From the NCBI GenBank assembly GCA_963765375.1, contig CAVXVZ010000005.1, positions 992,001-1,056,000 on the forward strand: a DNA stretch of 64,000 nt. Reading direction: 5' to 3'. Position 1 is the first letter of the stretch. Each line of letters begins with the position of its first letter. Below, in pieces: positions 25,216 to 33,941 of the stretch. Under the pieces are notes generated by a model. It saw only the letters and a list, made by a program, of their open reading frames with translations. It was not told where the DNA came from and made no database searches. The DNA comes from Roseiarcus sp963765375. GTDB lineage: Bacteria > Pseudomonadota > Alphaproteobacteria > Rhizobiales > Beijerinckiaceae. A program made the translations under genes and the position numbers.

Positions 25216-25830
25216 CTACGGATAAAGTAGGCGCCTTTCCCATGGCGTCCCAGGATTATGGCGCTTGAACTGAAGCCGTTCGTGCAATCGCGACGGGCGG
25301 TCGCGCCAGAACTCGACCTCGACCGGCTCCAGCCGATAGCCCCGCCAGGGGTCGGGCCGCGGGACCTCGCCGCCTCCGAACCGCCGTTCGTAGGTCTCGA
25401 CCGCCGCCTCGAGGGCGGCCCGCGACTCGAGCGGCCGCGACTGCCGGCTCGCCCAGGCGCCGATCTGGCTCCCCCTCGGCCGGGTGGCGAAATAGGCGTC
25501 GCTCTCGCTCGCCCTGAGTTCGGCCACTGGGCCCCGGAACCGGGCCTGGCGGCGAAGCGACTTCCAGTGGAAGAGCCCTGCGGCCCTCGGTTGCGCCTTG
25601 AGCTCGCGGCCCTTGGCGCTCTCGACGTTGGAGTAGAAGACAAGACCGCGCGCGTCCGCGCCTTTGCATAAGACCATCCGCGCGTCGGGCAACCCGTCGG
25701 CGTCGACGGTGGCGAGCGCCATCGCCTCGGGATCGTTGATCTCGGAGCCCGCGGCTTCCGCGAGCCATAGCTCAAAGAGCGCGAAAGGGTCGGCGGCCTC
25801 GGTAAAGTCGACAAGACTCAATTCGTTCAA
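25216..25830 (-). CDS. pdxH: pyridoxamine 5'-phosphate oxidase PdxH
   Basis: A 204-residue PdxH. DPFALFELWLAEA near the N-terminus, the FMN-binding stretch ARMVLCKGADARGLVFYSN, SLRRQARFRGPVAEL, YFATRPRGSQIGAWAS and the closing RLHERLQFKR are all characteristic. It oxidises pyridoxamine or pyridoxine 5'-phosphate to pyridoxal 5'-phosphate with FMN and oxygen. No ATG lies near the conserved start, so I propose TTG at 25830 (LNELSLVDF), with GGAG about 10 bases upstream; the start is therefore less certain. The C-terminus reads RRLLYP, where RLAP is usual. It diverges from the DnaJ-like gene. Confidence 0.88.
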   Translation of the reverse strand: MNELSLVDFTEAADPFALFELWLAEAAGSEINDPEAMALATVDADGLPDARMVLCKGADARGLVFYSNVESAKGRELKAQPRAAGLFHWKSLRRQARFRGPVAELRASESDAYFATRPRGSQIGAWASRQSRPLESRAALEAAVETYERRFGGGEVPRPDPWRGYRLEPVEVEFWRDRPSRLHERLQFKRHNPGTPWERRLLYP

Positions 25831-25996
25831 GGGAACGCAACTCCGCGGAAAGGGGCGGGGCGAATCATATCCCGGCCCGGGCCCTGTGGCCAACGAACGC
25901 CGCGCCCTTGCGTGGCGTCGCACGAAGGGCCAAATGTGCGAGGGAGACATGGGCTCCCGCGCTCGAATCGAGGCGGGACCGAGGGATGGGCTCATA

Positions 25997-26938
25997 ATGC
26001 GCGATCCTTATGACGTTCTTGGCGTGGCGAAGTCCTCCAGCGCAGCCGAGATCAAATCCGCCTTTCGCAAGCTCGCCAAGAAGTACCACCCCGACCAGAG
26101 CAAGGAGGCGAGGGCCAAGGAGCGTTTCGCCGAAGTCGGCTCCGCCTACGAAATCCTCGGCGATGAGAAGAAGCGTAAAGCCTTCGACCGCGGCGAGATC
26201 GACGCCGAAGGCAAGCCGAGAGCGCCGCAGTTCGAGGGGTTCGGTTTTGGCCGACCGCCGGGAGGAGGCGGGCGAGGCGAGTTTCGCAATTTCGGCTTCG
26301 ACTTCGGCGGCGGCGGGTTTTCGGCCGAAAGCGGTTCGATCGATCCCGACGTTCTGTCGGAGCTGTTTGGCGCCGGCCGCACACGCGCGCGCGGTCAATC
26401 GACCCGAGGCGAGGACATCGGCGTCTCGGCCGCGGTTCCTCTGGCGACGATCGCGCGCGGAGGTTCGATTCGGGTCGCCCTGCCGACCGGGAAGATGCTG
26501 GACGTCGCCGTGCCCGCCGGAATTGAAGAGGGAAAGTCGATCCGGTTGCGCGGTCAAGGCCACGCCGGCCATCGCGGCGGAGCGCCGGGCGACGTCATCG
26601 TGACCATTCGCTACGCCCCCCATCCGCTGTTCAAGGTCGAGGGTCGCGACTTGCGACTGGATTTACCCGTTACCCTCTACGAGGCTATTTTGGGCGCGCG
26701 CGTGCGAGCGCCGACGCTGAGCGGGGAGGTCGAGATGTCCATCGCCCCGGGGGCTAGCGGCGGCCGAGTGCTTCGGTTGCGCGGCAAAGGCCTGCCCGCC
26801 GGCGCCGATCAACCCGCCGGCGACTTGTTGGCGACGCTGCGGATCGTTCTGCCCAACGAAACGGACCCAGAACTGGGCGCGTTGATGCGCAAGCTGCGGG
26901 ATCAAAAGCCCTACGACCCTCGCTCGGGCATCGTCTGA
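25997..26938 (+). CDS. DnaJ/CbpA-type co-chaperone (J domain plus C-terminal domains, no zinc finger)
   Basis: A 313-residue type II Hsp40. The J domain (residues 1-65) starts DPYDVLGVAKSSSAAEIKSAF and keeps the HPD motif in KKYHPDQSK. A Gly/Phe-rich linker (GFGFGRPPGGGGRGEF) follows at about residues 80-105, then two beta-barrel peptide-binding domains (IRLRGQGHAGHRGGAPGDV; VLRLRGKGLP). The cysteine-rich zinc domain of DnaJ is absent. The protein would deliver substrates to DnaK and stimulate its ATPase. Its last 28 bases overlap the 3' end of the convergent anti-sigma gene. Confidence 0.92.
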   Translation: MRDPYDVLGVAKSSSAAEIKSAFRKLAKKYHPDQSKEARAKERFAEVGSAYEILGDEKKRKAFDRGEIDAEGKPRAPQFEGFGFGRPPGGGGRGEFRNFGFDFGGGGFSAESGSIDPDVLSELFGAGRTRARGQSTRGEDIGVSAAVPLATIARGGSIRVALPTGKMLDVAVPAGIEEGKSIRLRGQGHAGHRGGAPGDVIVTIRYAPHPLFKVEGRDLRLDLPVTLYEAILGARVRAPTLSGEVEMSIAPGASGGRVLRLRGKGLPAGADQPAGDLLATLRIVLPNETDPELGALMRKLRDQKPYDPRSGIV

Positions 26939-27798
26939 ACGCCCTCGGCCGGCGAATCGAACAAGTCTTTCGCGATCTTCAGTAATGACGGTGCGTCAAG
27001 GTCCCCGACCAGCGCAAATCCCTGGCCGCGCCGCGTCCATATGGCGGCGTTGCCGCCGTCGGCAGCTAGGAGTTCGGGCGCTCTCGTCATGGGCGCGTCA
27101 AGCGACCGGACGAGCAAGCCGATGCGCCTTCCTTGGGAGTTGTAAACGAGAAACGCCGCCGGCGCCCCAGGATAAGGAGCGATCCTCGCGCCGAGCAGGC
27201 TGACGGCCGAAGGGGCGGCGGGGAGATAAACGGGGCGCAAGAGACGTGTCGTCAGCCACTCTTGCGCTTCCGTCCGATCGCCAGTCGCGAACTCGACCGG
27301 GGCGACGCCCGAACGGACGAATGCGCGAAAAGCCGCTACGGCCGCCCCTCCAAGTCCGTTTGCCGGAACAACAGGCACCGCTGGCGACCAAAGGCATCCC
27401 AGGCAGACGAACGCAGCCGCGAGGACAAGCCGCCATAAGGGCAAAGGCCGAAAGTCGCTCGCCGCGCCGACCTGCGCGGCGGTTCGTGAAGTGTCATCGA
27501 GGCCGGGCACAGACGACCGCGACGAAAGCTCGCGATCAGGTCTTGCGCCAATGGCCGCCGGCCGCCGCCCCTTGCCCGGAACCTCGTTCTGATGACGAAC
27601 GATACTGATCGAGAAGGCTCTCGGACCCTCGCCGTCGAAGGCCGATCGAATGGCGCTGTTTTGCCCTCGCCACATCGTCGCGCGACGGGCAAGCGCTGGA
27701 TCTTCCGCCATCCGCTTCTCGAACGCCAAGCGCTCGTCAGGCTCGAGGCAGTCGTCGACAAAGGCATGCAGATCCGCTAGCCGCCACGCTTCCATCAC
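26911..27798 (-). CDS. membrane anti-sigma factor-like protein
   Basis: A 295-residue protein with an N-terminal zinc-finger-like anti-sigma domain lacking obvious zinc ligands (ADLHAFVDDCLEPDERLAFEKR, followed by MAEDPALARRA), one membrane segment near residues 123-145 (LWRLVLAAAFVCLGCLW), and an extracytoplasmic domain. The layout matches the transmembrane regulators paired with ECF sigma factors. Its ATG overlaps the sigma factor stop by 4 bases. It would hold the sigma factor at the membrane until an envelope signal arrives. The inducing signal is unknown. Confidence 0.82.
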   Translation of the reverse strand: MMEAWRLADLHAFVDDCLEPDERLAFEKRMAEDPALARRATMWRGQNSAIRSAFDGEGPRAFSISIVRHQNEVPGKGRRPAAIGARPDRELSSRSSVPGLDDTSRTAAQVGAASDFRPLPLWRLVLAAAFVCLGCLWSPAVPVVPANGLGGAAVAAFRAFVRSGVAPVEFATGDRTEAQEWLTTRLLRPVYLPAAPSAVSLLGARIAPYPGAPAAFLVYNSQGRRIGLLVRSLDAPMTRAPELLAADGGNAAIWTRRGQGFALVGDLDAPSLLKIAKDLFDSPAEGVQTMPERGS

Positions 27799-28373
27799 TT
27801 GACGACTCGAAGGTGAGGGACCGACGGCGCCGCGACGTCAGCCGTCTCAGCCGCGCCCGGCGACCGGGTCAGCGCGGAGAGGCGTTCGCGGGCCTTCGTC
27901 AGCCGGGCGACGAGCGTAGCGAGCGAGATATCGAGCGCCGAGGCAGCCTCGCGGTGGGTGAGGTTCGCCAGAACGACAATCAACAGCGCCTCTCTGAGCT
28001 CCAGAGGCAGCGCGCGGACAGCAACGGACATGCCGATCCCGCCGGCCGCCGCTCGGCCGCGAGCGCCTTCTGCGCTCTCGTCCGACCCGGCCTCCCCTTC
28101 GTCGAAGACCAAGCGACGCACGTGCCGGCGATAAAGCCGGACAAACTGGCCGAACCCGCGCACGCGCCCATCTTCGCGGGCAAGCCCTCTAGCGTCACCG
28201 GCGACGGTCGCGTCCACCGCCTCGAAAGAAGCCTGCCTGAACAGGCGGTCCACAAGCGCGGCCGCAGCCGCATGATCGAGCACGAAGCGATCGTCTCGCG
28301 TCAGGGCCAACCCGAACCGGCGCAGGTCTGAGAGGTCGGCCAAACTGTCGCTTAACGGCGGCACCAGTGACAC
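27795..28373 (-). CDS. ECF-type RNA polymerase sigma factor
   Basis: A 192-residue sigma-70-like factor. The N-terminal half (LSDLRRFGLALTRDDRFVLDHA) fits region 2. The C-terminal helix-turn-helix is region 4 (LPLELREALLIVVLANLTHREAASALDI, then LATLVARLTKARERL). The start is a GTG at 28373; internal starts are possible because the first ~15 residues are not conserved. It forms a two-gene unit with the anti-sigma gene. A perfect 18-bp palindrome lies 22 bases upstream, a candidate for autoregulation. Region 2 is more divergent than in typical ECF factors. Confidence 0.82.
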   Translation of the reverse strand: MSLVPPLSDSLADLSDLRRFGLALTRDDRFVLDHAAAAALVDRLFRQASFEAVDATVAGDARGLAREDGRVRGFGQFVRLYRRHVRRLVFDEGEAGSDESAEGARGRAAAGGIGMSVAVRALPLELREALLIVVLANLTHREAASALDISLATLVARLTKARERLSALTRSPGAAETADVAAPSVPHLRVVK

Positions 28374-28394
28374 CGGTGGTTTGTGTGAGCCTCG

Positions 28395-28412
28395 ACAAGC
28401 GTTAACGCTTGT
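28395..28412. promoter_or_regulatory. perfect 18-bp palindrome upstream of the sigma factor gene
   Basis: ACAAGCGTTAACGCTTGT is fully self-complementary and lies 22 bases before the GTG of the ECF sigma gene, and about 180 bases before fabI on the other strand. On the minus strand a TTGACT box precedes it by about 10 bases, so a bound protein would cover the -10 region of a sigma-70-type promoter. The binding protein is unknown. Confidence 0.6.
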
Positions 28413-28463
28413 TCACGATCTTAGTCAAAAGACGCCCCGGTTCCAAGCGGGTGCGTGAGCAAA

Positions 28464-28480
28464 GTCACACATTTTGTGAC
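28464..28480. promoter_or_regulatory. inverted repeat GTCACA-N5-TGTGAC in the sigma/fabI divergent region
   Basis: GTCACA (28464-28469) and TGTGAC (28475-28480) form a perfect 6-bp inverted repeat around CATTT. It sits in the roughly 220-base gap between the divergent sigma and fabI genes. The half-site order is opposite to the CRP/FNR consensus (TGTGA-N6-TCACA), so this is not a standard CRP site. Confidence 0.45.
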
Positions 28481-28591
28481 GATTGACCGAAACCCTGGTC
28501 CTTCCCATGCGTGTCAGGCGAGGTTAAGGGATATCCCGGCGCCCGGGCGTCGTAACCTTGACCTTCCAATCCGAGCCGTAGAGAGGCCTTG

Positions 28592-29428
28592 ATGGAGCGA
28601 ACCCCTTCAGTCGGCGCAACCGCGAGCGTTATGAGCGGGATGCGCGGGGTCGTCTTCGGCGTGGCCAACAATCGCTCGATCGCATGGGGCATCGCCAAGG
28701 CTGCCCGCTCCGCGGGCGCTGAGTTGGCGCTCACTTTTCAGGGAGATGCGCTGGAAAGGCGCGTCCGGCCGCTCGCGCAAGAATTGGGAGCTCACGTGCT
28801 GGGCCATTGCGACGTGACCGAGGGCGGTTCGATCGATTTTGTCTTCGCGGAAGCGAGAAATTTGTGGGGAGCCATCGACTTCGTCGTGCACTGCATCGCC
28901 TTCGCCGACAAGGACCAACTCACCGGTCGGTATATCGATACGACCGAGGACAATTTCACAAAATCGCTCGCCATATCGTGTTATTCCTTTACCGCTGTCG
29001 CCCAACGAGCCGAAAAGTTGATGACCAATGGCGGCGCCATGCTGACCCTGACATACTATGGCGCAGAAAAGTGGATGCCCCACTATAACGTGATGGGCGT
29101 CGCCAAGGCCGCATTGGAGGCGAGCGTCCGATACCTCGCTGCCGACCTCGGAGAGAAGGCGATTCGCGTAAATGCGATTTCAGCTGGACCGATCAAAACG
29201 CTCGCCGCTTCCGGCATCGGCGATTTCCGCTATATTCTGCGGTGGAATGAATACAATGCGCCCCTGCGTCGTTCGGTCACCATCGAGGAGGTCGGCGACA
29301 GCGCGGTCTACCTTCTGTCGCCGATGTCGCGCGGCGTGACCGGCGAAATTGTCCACGTCGATGCTGGGTACCATATCGTTGGAATGAAGAACCCGGCCGC
29401 CCCAGACCTGACGGTGGTCAAGGACTGA
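28592..29428 (+). CDS. fabI: enoyl-[acyl-carrier-protein] reductase (NADH) FabI
   Basis: A 278-residue short-chain-dehydrogenase-type enoyl-ACP reductase. The N-terminal motif GVVFGVANNRSIAWGIAKA is the FabI form of the nucleotide-binding loop. The catalytic pair is Tyr165 and Lys172 (HYNVMGVAK), with the second tyrosine in TYYGAEKW. AISAGPIKTLAASGI is the substrate-loop region. It reduces trans-2-enoyl-ACP in the last step of fatty acid elongation. A TTG directly upstream of the ATG is a less likely start. An extra ~12 residues precede the usual N-terminus. It is convergent with an MFS gene, 12 bases apart. Confidence 0.94.
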   Translation: MERTPSVGATASVMSGMRGVVFGVANNRSIAWGIAKAARSAGAELALTFQGDALERRVRPLAQELGAHVLGHCDVTEGGSIDFVFAEARNLWGAIDFVVHCIAFADKDQLTGRYIDTTEDNFTKSLAISCYSFTAVAQRAEKLMTNGGAMLTLTYYGAEKWMPHYNVMGVAKAALEASVRYLAADLGEKAIRVNAISAGPIKTLAASGIGDFRYILRWNEYNAPLRRSVTIEEVGDSAVYLLSPMSRGVTGEIVHVDAGYHIVGMKNPAAPDLTVVKD

Positions 29429-29440
29429 GCTCGAATTGGA

Positions 29441-30604
29441 TCACGCGGCCGTGCGCGTTTTGCCTCGCGCCTTCGGTGCAATGACAAGCCGCCAAAGGAC
29501 CAGCGCTGCGATGGCCAGATGCACATAGGCGTTCTGAATGAATAGCATCTGCGGACCGAAGTCCTTCATGAGCACCGAGGCGACCGCCGGGGCCGCGATC
29601 GCCGCAACGCAGTAGATGAACAGAAGCCCAACCGAAATGAAGACAAGGTCATGCGCGGCGCCGCGATCGTTGGCCAGCGACACCGCAAGCGTATAAAGCG
29701 AATAGGTTGTGAGGCCGACAAGAAATCCAAGCACGATCAACGAAGCGCCGGGAGCCGCCACACGGCTCAAGGCGACTTCGCAGGCGGCGCCTGCGATCAG
29801 GACCGCGGCCATGACCAGCCGGCGGTCGACGCGGTCGGAGACCAGGGCGATGGGGAAGACGCCCAGCGCCGATCCGAGCACGATCGAGGAGGTGAACAGG
29901 GGCACGCTGCTGGGCGTCATGCCGATCTCGACCGCGAATACCGGGCCGAGCGCGAACAAGGCGCCATTAGCGGCGCCTGCAGCGAGCGCCGCGAAACACG
30001 AGATCGGCGCCAAGCGGATGAGCCAGATGAGGCGTGGCCGCACGCTTCGGGGTTGAGCTGGAGGATCGACGCTGGTCATCGCCATCGGCACGATGGCGAG
30101 GGCGAGCAGAGCCCCGGCGACGGCGAAAGACGAGAATCCATCCGGGCCGAGGGGCTTCAAAGCCAATTGTCCGCTTGCGGAAGCGACGAAGTTGGCGATC
30201 TGGTAGAGAGCGTAAAGCGCGCCGCGATTGGAGTTGGTCGCTTTGGCGTTGATCCAGGACTCGATAACGGCGTAGAGCCCGGCGAACACGAAGCCGATCA
30301 GCGCGCGACACGCGAGCCACGCCAACGGGAAGAGCATGACGGGCATAAGGATCACGGAAACGACCGCGAGCGCGACAAAGGCGGCGTAGGCCCTGATGTG
30401 ACCGCCACGGCGAATGATCGCCGGCGCCGCGAGGGTCCCCGCCAGCATTCCGGCGAAATAAACCGACCCGAGCAGGCCGACGGTCAGGTCGGGGAAGCCA
30501 TCGATACGGGCCCTCAGCGGCGTCGCCACGCCGACCAGGCTGTTGCCGCCGATTAGGAGCAGCACGGAGAATAAGAGAGCGGCGATGGAGGGAAAGATGC
30601 TCAA
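29441..30604 (-). CDS. major facilitator superfamily transporter
   Basis: A 387-residue membrane protein with about 12 hydrophobic segments in two halves separated by a basic loop near residue 190 (PPAQPRSVRPRL). The loop between spans 2 and 3 is AIIRRGGHIRAY, a variant of the MFS motif A, and the mirrored loop in the second half is SDRVDRRLVMA. The family resembles YcaD/YfkF-type exporters of unknown substrate. It is monocistronic and convergent with fabI. No substrate can be assigned. Confidence 0.88.
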   Translation of the reverse strand: MSIFPSIAALLFSVLLLIGGNSLVGVATPLRARIDGFPDLTVGLLGSVYFAGMLAGTLAAPAIIRRGGHIRAYAAFVALAVVSVILMPVMLFPLAWLACRALIGFVFAGLYAVIESWINAKATNSNRGALYALYQIANFVASASGQLALKPLGPDGFSSFAVAGALLALAIVPMAMTSVDPPAQPRSVRPRLIWLIRLAPISCFAALAAGAANGALFALGPVFAVEIGMTPSSVPLFTSSIVLGSALGVFPIALVSDRVDRRLVMAAVLIAGAACEVALSRVAAPGASLIVLGFLVGLTTYSLYTLAVSLANDRGAAHDLVFISVGLLFIYCVAAIAAPAVASVLMKDFGPQMLFIQNAYVHLAIAALVLWRLVIAPKARGKTRTAA

Positions 30605-30806
30605 ACGGGCGAATCGGCTTTGGTGTTAGGGTCGGTTCGGGGATGGTCTCACACCATCGGGCGGGGCGCGACATCGTCATCGGCTTCATCTATTCGATAA
30701 AATGCGGGTCTGCCTCGAAAATCGGCATATCGGCCGGAAGCGTCCGACTGTATATAGACCGCCTGCGATCGGGAAGCGGCGCCGGAGCCGCTTATTTGAG
30801 GAAGGG
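30605..30806. promoter_or_regulatory. divergent region between the MFS and DAHP synthase genes
   Basis: About 200 bases containing a small hairpin, GATGGTCTCACACCATC (30635-30651), and an AT-richer stretch near 30690-30710 (TTCGATAAAATGC) and 30747-30757 (TGTATATAGAC) that may hold promoter elements for the DAHP synthase gene. I see no recognisable aromatic-amino-acid leader peptide or riboswitch. Confidence 0.35.
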
Positions 30807-30809
30807 ATG

Positions 30810-32198
30810 ATGGCGAACCAACGTTGGACCCCGGAGAGTTGGCGCACGAAGCCGATCGCCCAGGCGCCGGCCTACCGGGACCGCGCGGCGCTCGCCGACG
30901 CCGAGCGCCAGCTTGCCGGCTATCCGCCGCTGGTGTTCGCCGGCGAAGCGCGCAAGCTGAAGCAGGCATTGGGCAAGGCGGCCGGCGGAGGCGCGTTCCT
31001 GTTGCAGGGCGGGGATTGCGCCGAGAGCTTCGGCGAGCATTCGGCCGACAATATCCGCGATTTCTTTCGGGTCTTCCTGCAGATGGCGGTGGTCATGACG
31101 TTCGCCGCCGCTTCGCCGATCGTCAAGGTCGGTCGCGTCGCGGGCCAATTTGCCAAGCCGCGCTCCTCGGACTTCGAGACCATCGATGGCGTCACGCTGC
31201 CTGCTTATCGCGGCGATATTGTCAACGACATCGAGTTCACCGCGCAAGCGCGCGAGCCCGATCCGCGGCGGCAACTGGAAGCCTATCGCCAATCGGCGGC
31301 GACCCTGAACCTGCTCAGGGCGTTCGCGACCGGCGGCTACGCCAATCTCGAGAACGCCCATCGCTGGATGCTCGGCTTCGTCAACGACAGCCCGCAATCC
31401 GAACGCTATCAGGAGGTCGCCGACCGCATCACCGAGACGCTCGGCTTCATGCGCGCGATCGGCCTCGACGCCGAAGCGCATCCGGAACTGCGGGCGACGG
31501 ATTTCTACACCTCGCACGAGGCGCTGCTGCTCGGTTACGAACAGGCGATGACGCGGCTCGATTCGACCTCCGGCGACTATTACGCCACCTCGGGCCACAT
31601 GATCTGGATCGGCGACCGGACGCGCCAGCTCGGCGGCGCCCACGTCGAATATTGCCGCGGGCTCAGGAACCCGATCGGCCTCAAATGCGGCCCGTCGCTG
31701 AGCCCGGACGAGCTCCTGCGCCTGATCGAAGTGCTCGATCCCGAGCGCGAAGCCGGCCGGCTGACGCTGATCTGCCGCTTCGGCGCCGACAGGATCGACG
31801 CCGCCCTGCCGCCGCTTCTGCGCGCCGCCAAGCGCGAGGGACTCAAGCTGCTTTGGGTCTCGGACCCGATGCACGGCAATACGATCAAGACCTCGACCGG
31901 CTTCAAGACGAGGCCGACCGAACGCATCGCTCAGGAGGTGCGCCATTTCTTCGCCATCTGCCGTGCGGAAGGCGTCTACGCCGGAGGCATTCATCTCGAG
32001 ATGACGGGCAAGAACGTCACCGAATGCACCGGAGGCGCGCGCGCGATCTCCGAGGCCGATCTGCACGACCGGTATCACACCTATTGCGATCCGCGCCTCA
32101 ATGCGGAGCAGTCGATCGAGATGGCGTTCATGATCGCCGATCTCCTCAAGGCGCAGCGGCTCGCCCAGCCTGAACGGCCGGTCCGGGCGGCGGAATGA
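30810..32198 (+). CDS. aroG: class II 3-deoxy-7-phosphoheptulonate synthase (DAHP synthase)
   Basis: A 462-residue plant-type (AroA-II) DAHP synthase. It begins WTPESWRTKPIAQAP and shows the metal-binding cysteine in LLQGGDCAESFGEH, then KVGRVAGQFAKPRS, GLKCGPSLSPDEL, WVSDPMHGNT and GIHLEMTGKNVTEC. It condenses phosphoenolpyruvate with erythrose 4-phosphate, the first step of the shikimate pathway. The start is one of two adjacent ATGs (30807 or 30810) after a GAGGAAGGG ribosome-binding site. The gene stands alone. The symbol is used loosely; class II enzymes are also named aroF or aroH. Confidence 0.93.
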   Translation: MANQRWTPESWRTKPIAQAPAYRDRAALADAERQLAGYPPLVFAGEARKLKQALGKAAGGGAFLLQGGDCAESFGEHSADNIRDFFRVFLQMAVVMTFAAASPIVKVGRVAGQFAKPRSSDFETIDGVTLPAYRGDIVNDIEFTAQAREPDPRRQLEAYRQSAATLNLLRAFATGGYANLENAHRWMLGFVNDSPQSERYQEVADRITETLGFMRAIGLDAEAHPELRATDFYTSHEALLLGYEQAMTRLDSTSGDYYATSGHMIWIGDRTRQLGGAHVEYCRGLRNPIGLKCGPSLSPDELLRLIEVLDPEREAGRLTLICRFGADRIDAALPPLLRAAKREGLKLLWVSDPMHGNTIKTSTGFKTRPTERIAQEVRHFFAICRAEGVYAGGIHLEMTGKNVTECTGGARAISEADLHDRYHTYCDPRLNAEQSIEMAFMIADLLKAQRLAQPERPVRAAE

Positions 32199-32248
32199 CG
32201 GCCGGGCTCCGGCCTCCCGCGATCTGCGGCCAGCGGTAGGGGCCGGCG

Positions 32249-33355
32249 GTGCGACTATCCGAATACGCCGTCGGCCGGGACAACAATTTCAACCTCATCC
32301 GCCTCCTGGCGGCGCTGTCGGTGTTGTTCAGCCATAGCGTCGCGGTTCTTGGACTGCCGTCGTCGCGGGAATTCTTCTTCGACCATCTCGGCCTGTCGCT
32401 GGCCGAAATGGCGGTCGACGTCTTCTTTGTCACCAGCGGCTTTCTGGTCGCCGGCAGCCTCGTCAATCGGGGAGACGTGGTCGCCTTCTTGTGGGCGCGG
32501 GCGCTGCGCATCTATCCGGCGCTCTGGGTCATGCTAATCCTCACCGTCTTCGCTCTCGCCCCGGCGCTGACCGCGCTCCCGCTCGCCGATTACTTCTCCT
32601 CCGCTAAAACACATGAGTATGTCGTTAAATGTGCGACGCTGATCGGCGGCGTCCGCTATTCGCTGCCGGGCGTGTTCGAGACGAACCCGCTTCATGCCGA
32701 GTTCAACGGCTCGCTGTGGACGCTGCCGATCGAGCTCAGGCTCTATTGCTATCTCGCCGCCGGATGGCTCGTGCTTGCCGCGGCGCCGGCCATCCGCTTG
32801 AGGGCGATGAGCATCGCCGCGCCCATCGCGGCCGCCGCGTTCCTCATCCTCATCCTGCGCGGCCGCCTGTTCGGCGCCCCGTTCAACGCCGCCGACACCC
32901 GGGTGTTCATGTTCCTCTACGGAACGACGCTCTACCTCTGGCGCGACAAGGTTCCGGTGAGGCCAGCCATCCTCGTCGCGGCGCTTGCCTGCCTCGCGCT
33001 TGCATCCGTCAATGAGCAGGCGTTCTTCATCGTCTACGCCGCCTGCCTGGCGCCCCTCGTCCTGCATCTCGCCTACCTGCCGAAGGGACCCGTCCGCGCC
33101 TTTAACGACTGGGGAGATTGTTCCTACGGCGTCTACATCTACGCCTTTCCGATCCAGCAGACGCTGGCGTTCCTGTTTCCCGGCATGCCGCTGATCGCGA
33201 TGATCGTCGTCTCCGCCGCCGTCACTCTCGGCGTCGCCGCGCTCTCCTGGACCCTGATCGAGAGGCGGGCGCTGGCGATGAAGGGCGACTTCGCCGCCGC
33301 GACCTCGCGGGCGGTCAATCTCGGCTGGGCGAAGATCGGCGGCGTCGTGCGCTGA
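32249..33355 (+). CDS. acyltransferase 3 family membrane protein (OafA/NodX-like)
   Basis: A 368-residue integral membrane O-acyltransferase. The family start NNFNLIRLLAALSVLFSHS with its histidine is near residues 12-30, and RALRIYPALWVMLIL follows near residue 87, the usual second motif. About ten hydrophobic segments are visible. Such enzymes transfer acetyl or other acyl groups from a cytoplasmic donor to surface polysaccharide or lipid. It starts with GTG, 50 bases after the DAHP synthase stop. The substrate is unknown; a surface glycan is likely given the glucan synthase elsewhere in the window. Confidence 0.88.
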   Translation: MRLSEYAVGRDNNFNLIRLLAALSVLFSHSVAVLGLPSSREFFFDHLGLSLAEMAVDVFFVTSGFLVAGSLVNRGDVVAFLWARALRIYPALWVMLILTVFALAPALTALPLADYFSSAKTHEYVVKCATLIGGVRYSLPGVFETNPLHAEFNGSLWTLPIELRLYCYLAAGWLVLAAAPAIRLRAMSIAAPIAAAAFLILILRGRLFGAPFNAADTRVFMFLYGTTLYLWRDKVPVRPAILVAALACLALASVNEQAFFIVYAACLAPLVLHLAYLPKGPVRAFNDWGDCSYGVYIYAFPIQQTLAFLFPGMPLIAMIVVSAAVTLGVAALSWTLIERRALAMKGDFAAATSRAVNLGWAKIGGVVR

Positions 33356-33383
33356 ACGCCGGTCGCGGAGATCCAAGGGGATT

Positions 33384-33512
33384 CCAAATTTAACCAAATC
33401 CAGCCAAGCCAGCCCGATATCCAGCCAAATCTGTCCAAGGAAAAGGCTTTGATTGCCTTTGATCGCCTTGTCCGGATTGAGCCTTTTCAACGGGTTACGG
33501 CGACGCCCTGGG
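33384..33512 (-). repeat. dispersed repeat, copy B, encoding a conserved short peptide
   Basis: Reverse-complement partner of the block at 25048-25176, about 82 per cent identical over 36 codons by hand count. Read on the minus strand from the TTG at 33490 it gives MKRLNPDKAIKGNQSLFLG followed by QIWLDIGLAWLDLVKF. It lies directly after the acyltransferase gene. The two copies keep the same frame without indels. Confidence 0.65.
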
Positions 33513-33734
33513 CAAAAAAAGCTTTTCCTTGTTCATTCGCGGCCGAAGGCCACGTCCGTCGCGTGATTTGCCTGAGCTGAGGCTTGGCGAACCCCCTCCG
33601 CCGGGGGTGAGAAGAATGCTCTGTCGAACTCGCAATCCATGGCAACGATTGTGGCACAGCTTTCGCTTTTCCCAAAGCAATTGTCGCAAAATCTGGCCGG
33701 TCCATTTGCATTTTTCTGAAGTCAGGAGCAATGA
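33513..33734. other. intergenic region, no gene supported
   Basis: A moderately AT-richer stretch between dispersed repeat B and the GTGTCACC array. It includes CCCCCTCCGCCGGGGG (33592-33607), a short hairpin. Open frames crossing it have no recognisable features. Confidence 0.4.
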
Positions 33735-33941
33735 GGGAAATATGCAAGTGTCACCGTATATCGAAGTGTCACCGTATATCGGTGACACATGCATTTTTAA
33801 CCAATTAGCGAGTGCGGCTAAGGATAGTGGGGAAATATGCACGTGTCACCGTATTCCTAAGGATAGTGGGGAAATATGCATGAACTGCCCCCCGAAAGTG
33901 AGACAGGGCGAATTGAGTGACAGAGCCTGTTAGGAGGCTCT

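Noticed and set aside
28464..28480. CRP/FNR binding site upstream of fabI
   Set aside because: The half-sites are in the opposite order to TGTGA-N6-TCACA.
30605..30806. Attenuator or leader peptide for the DAHP synthase gene
   Set aside because: No aromatic-codon-rich short frame and no competing hairpins were found.
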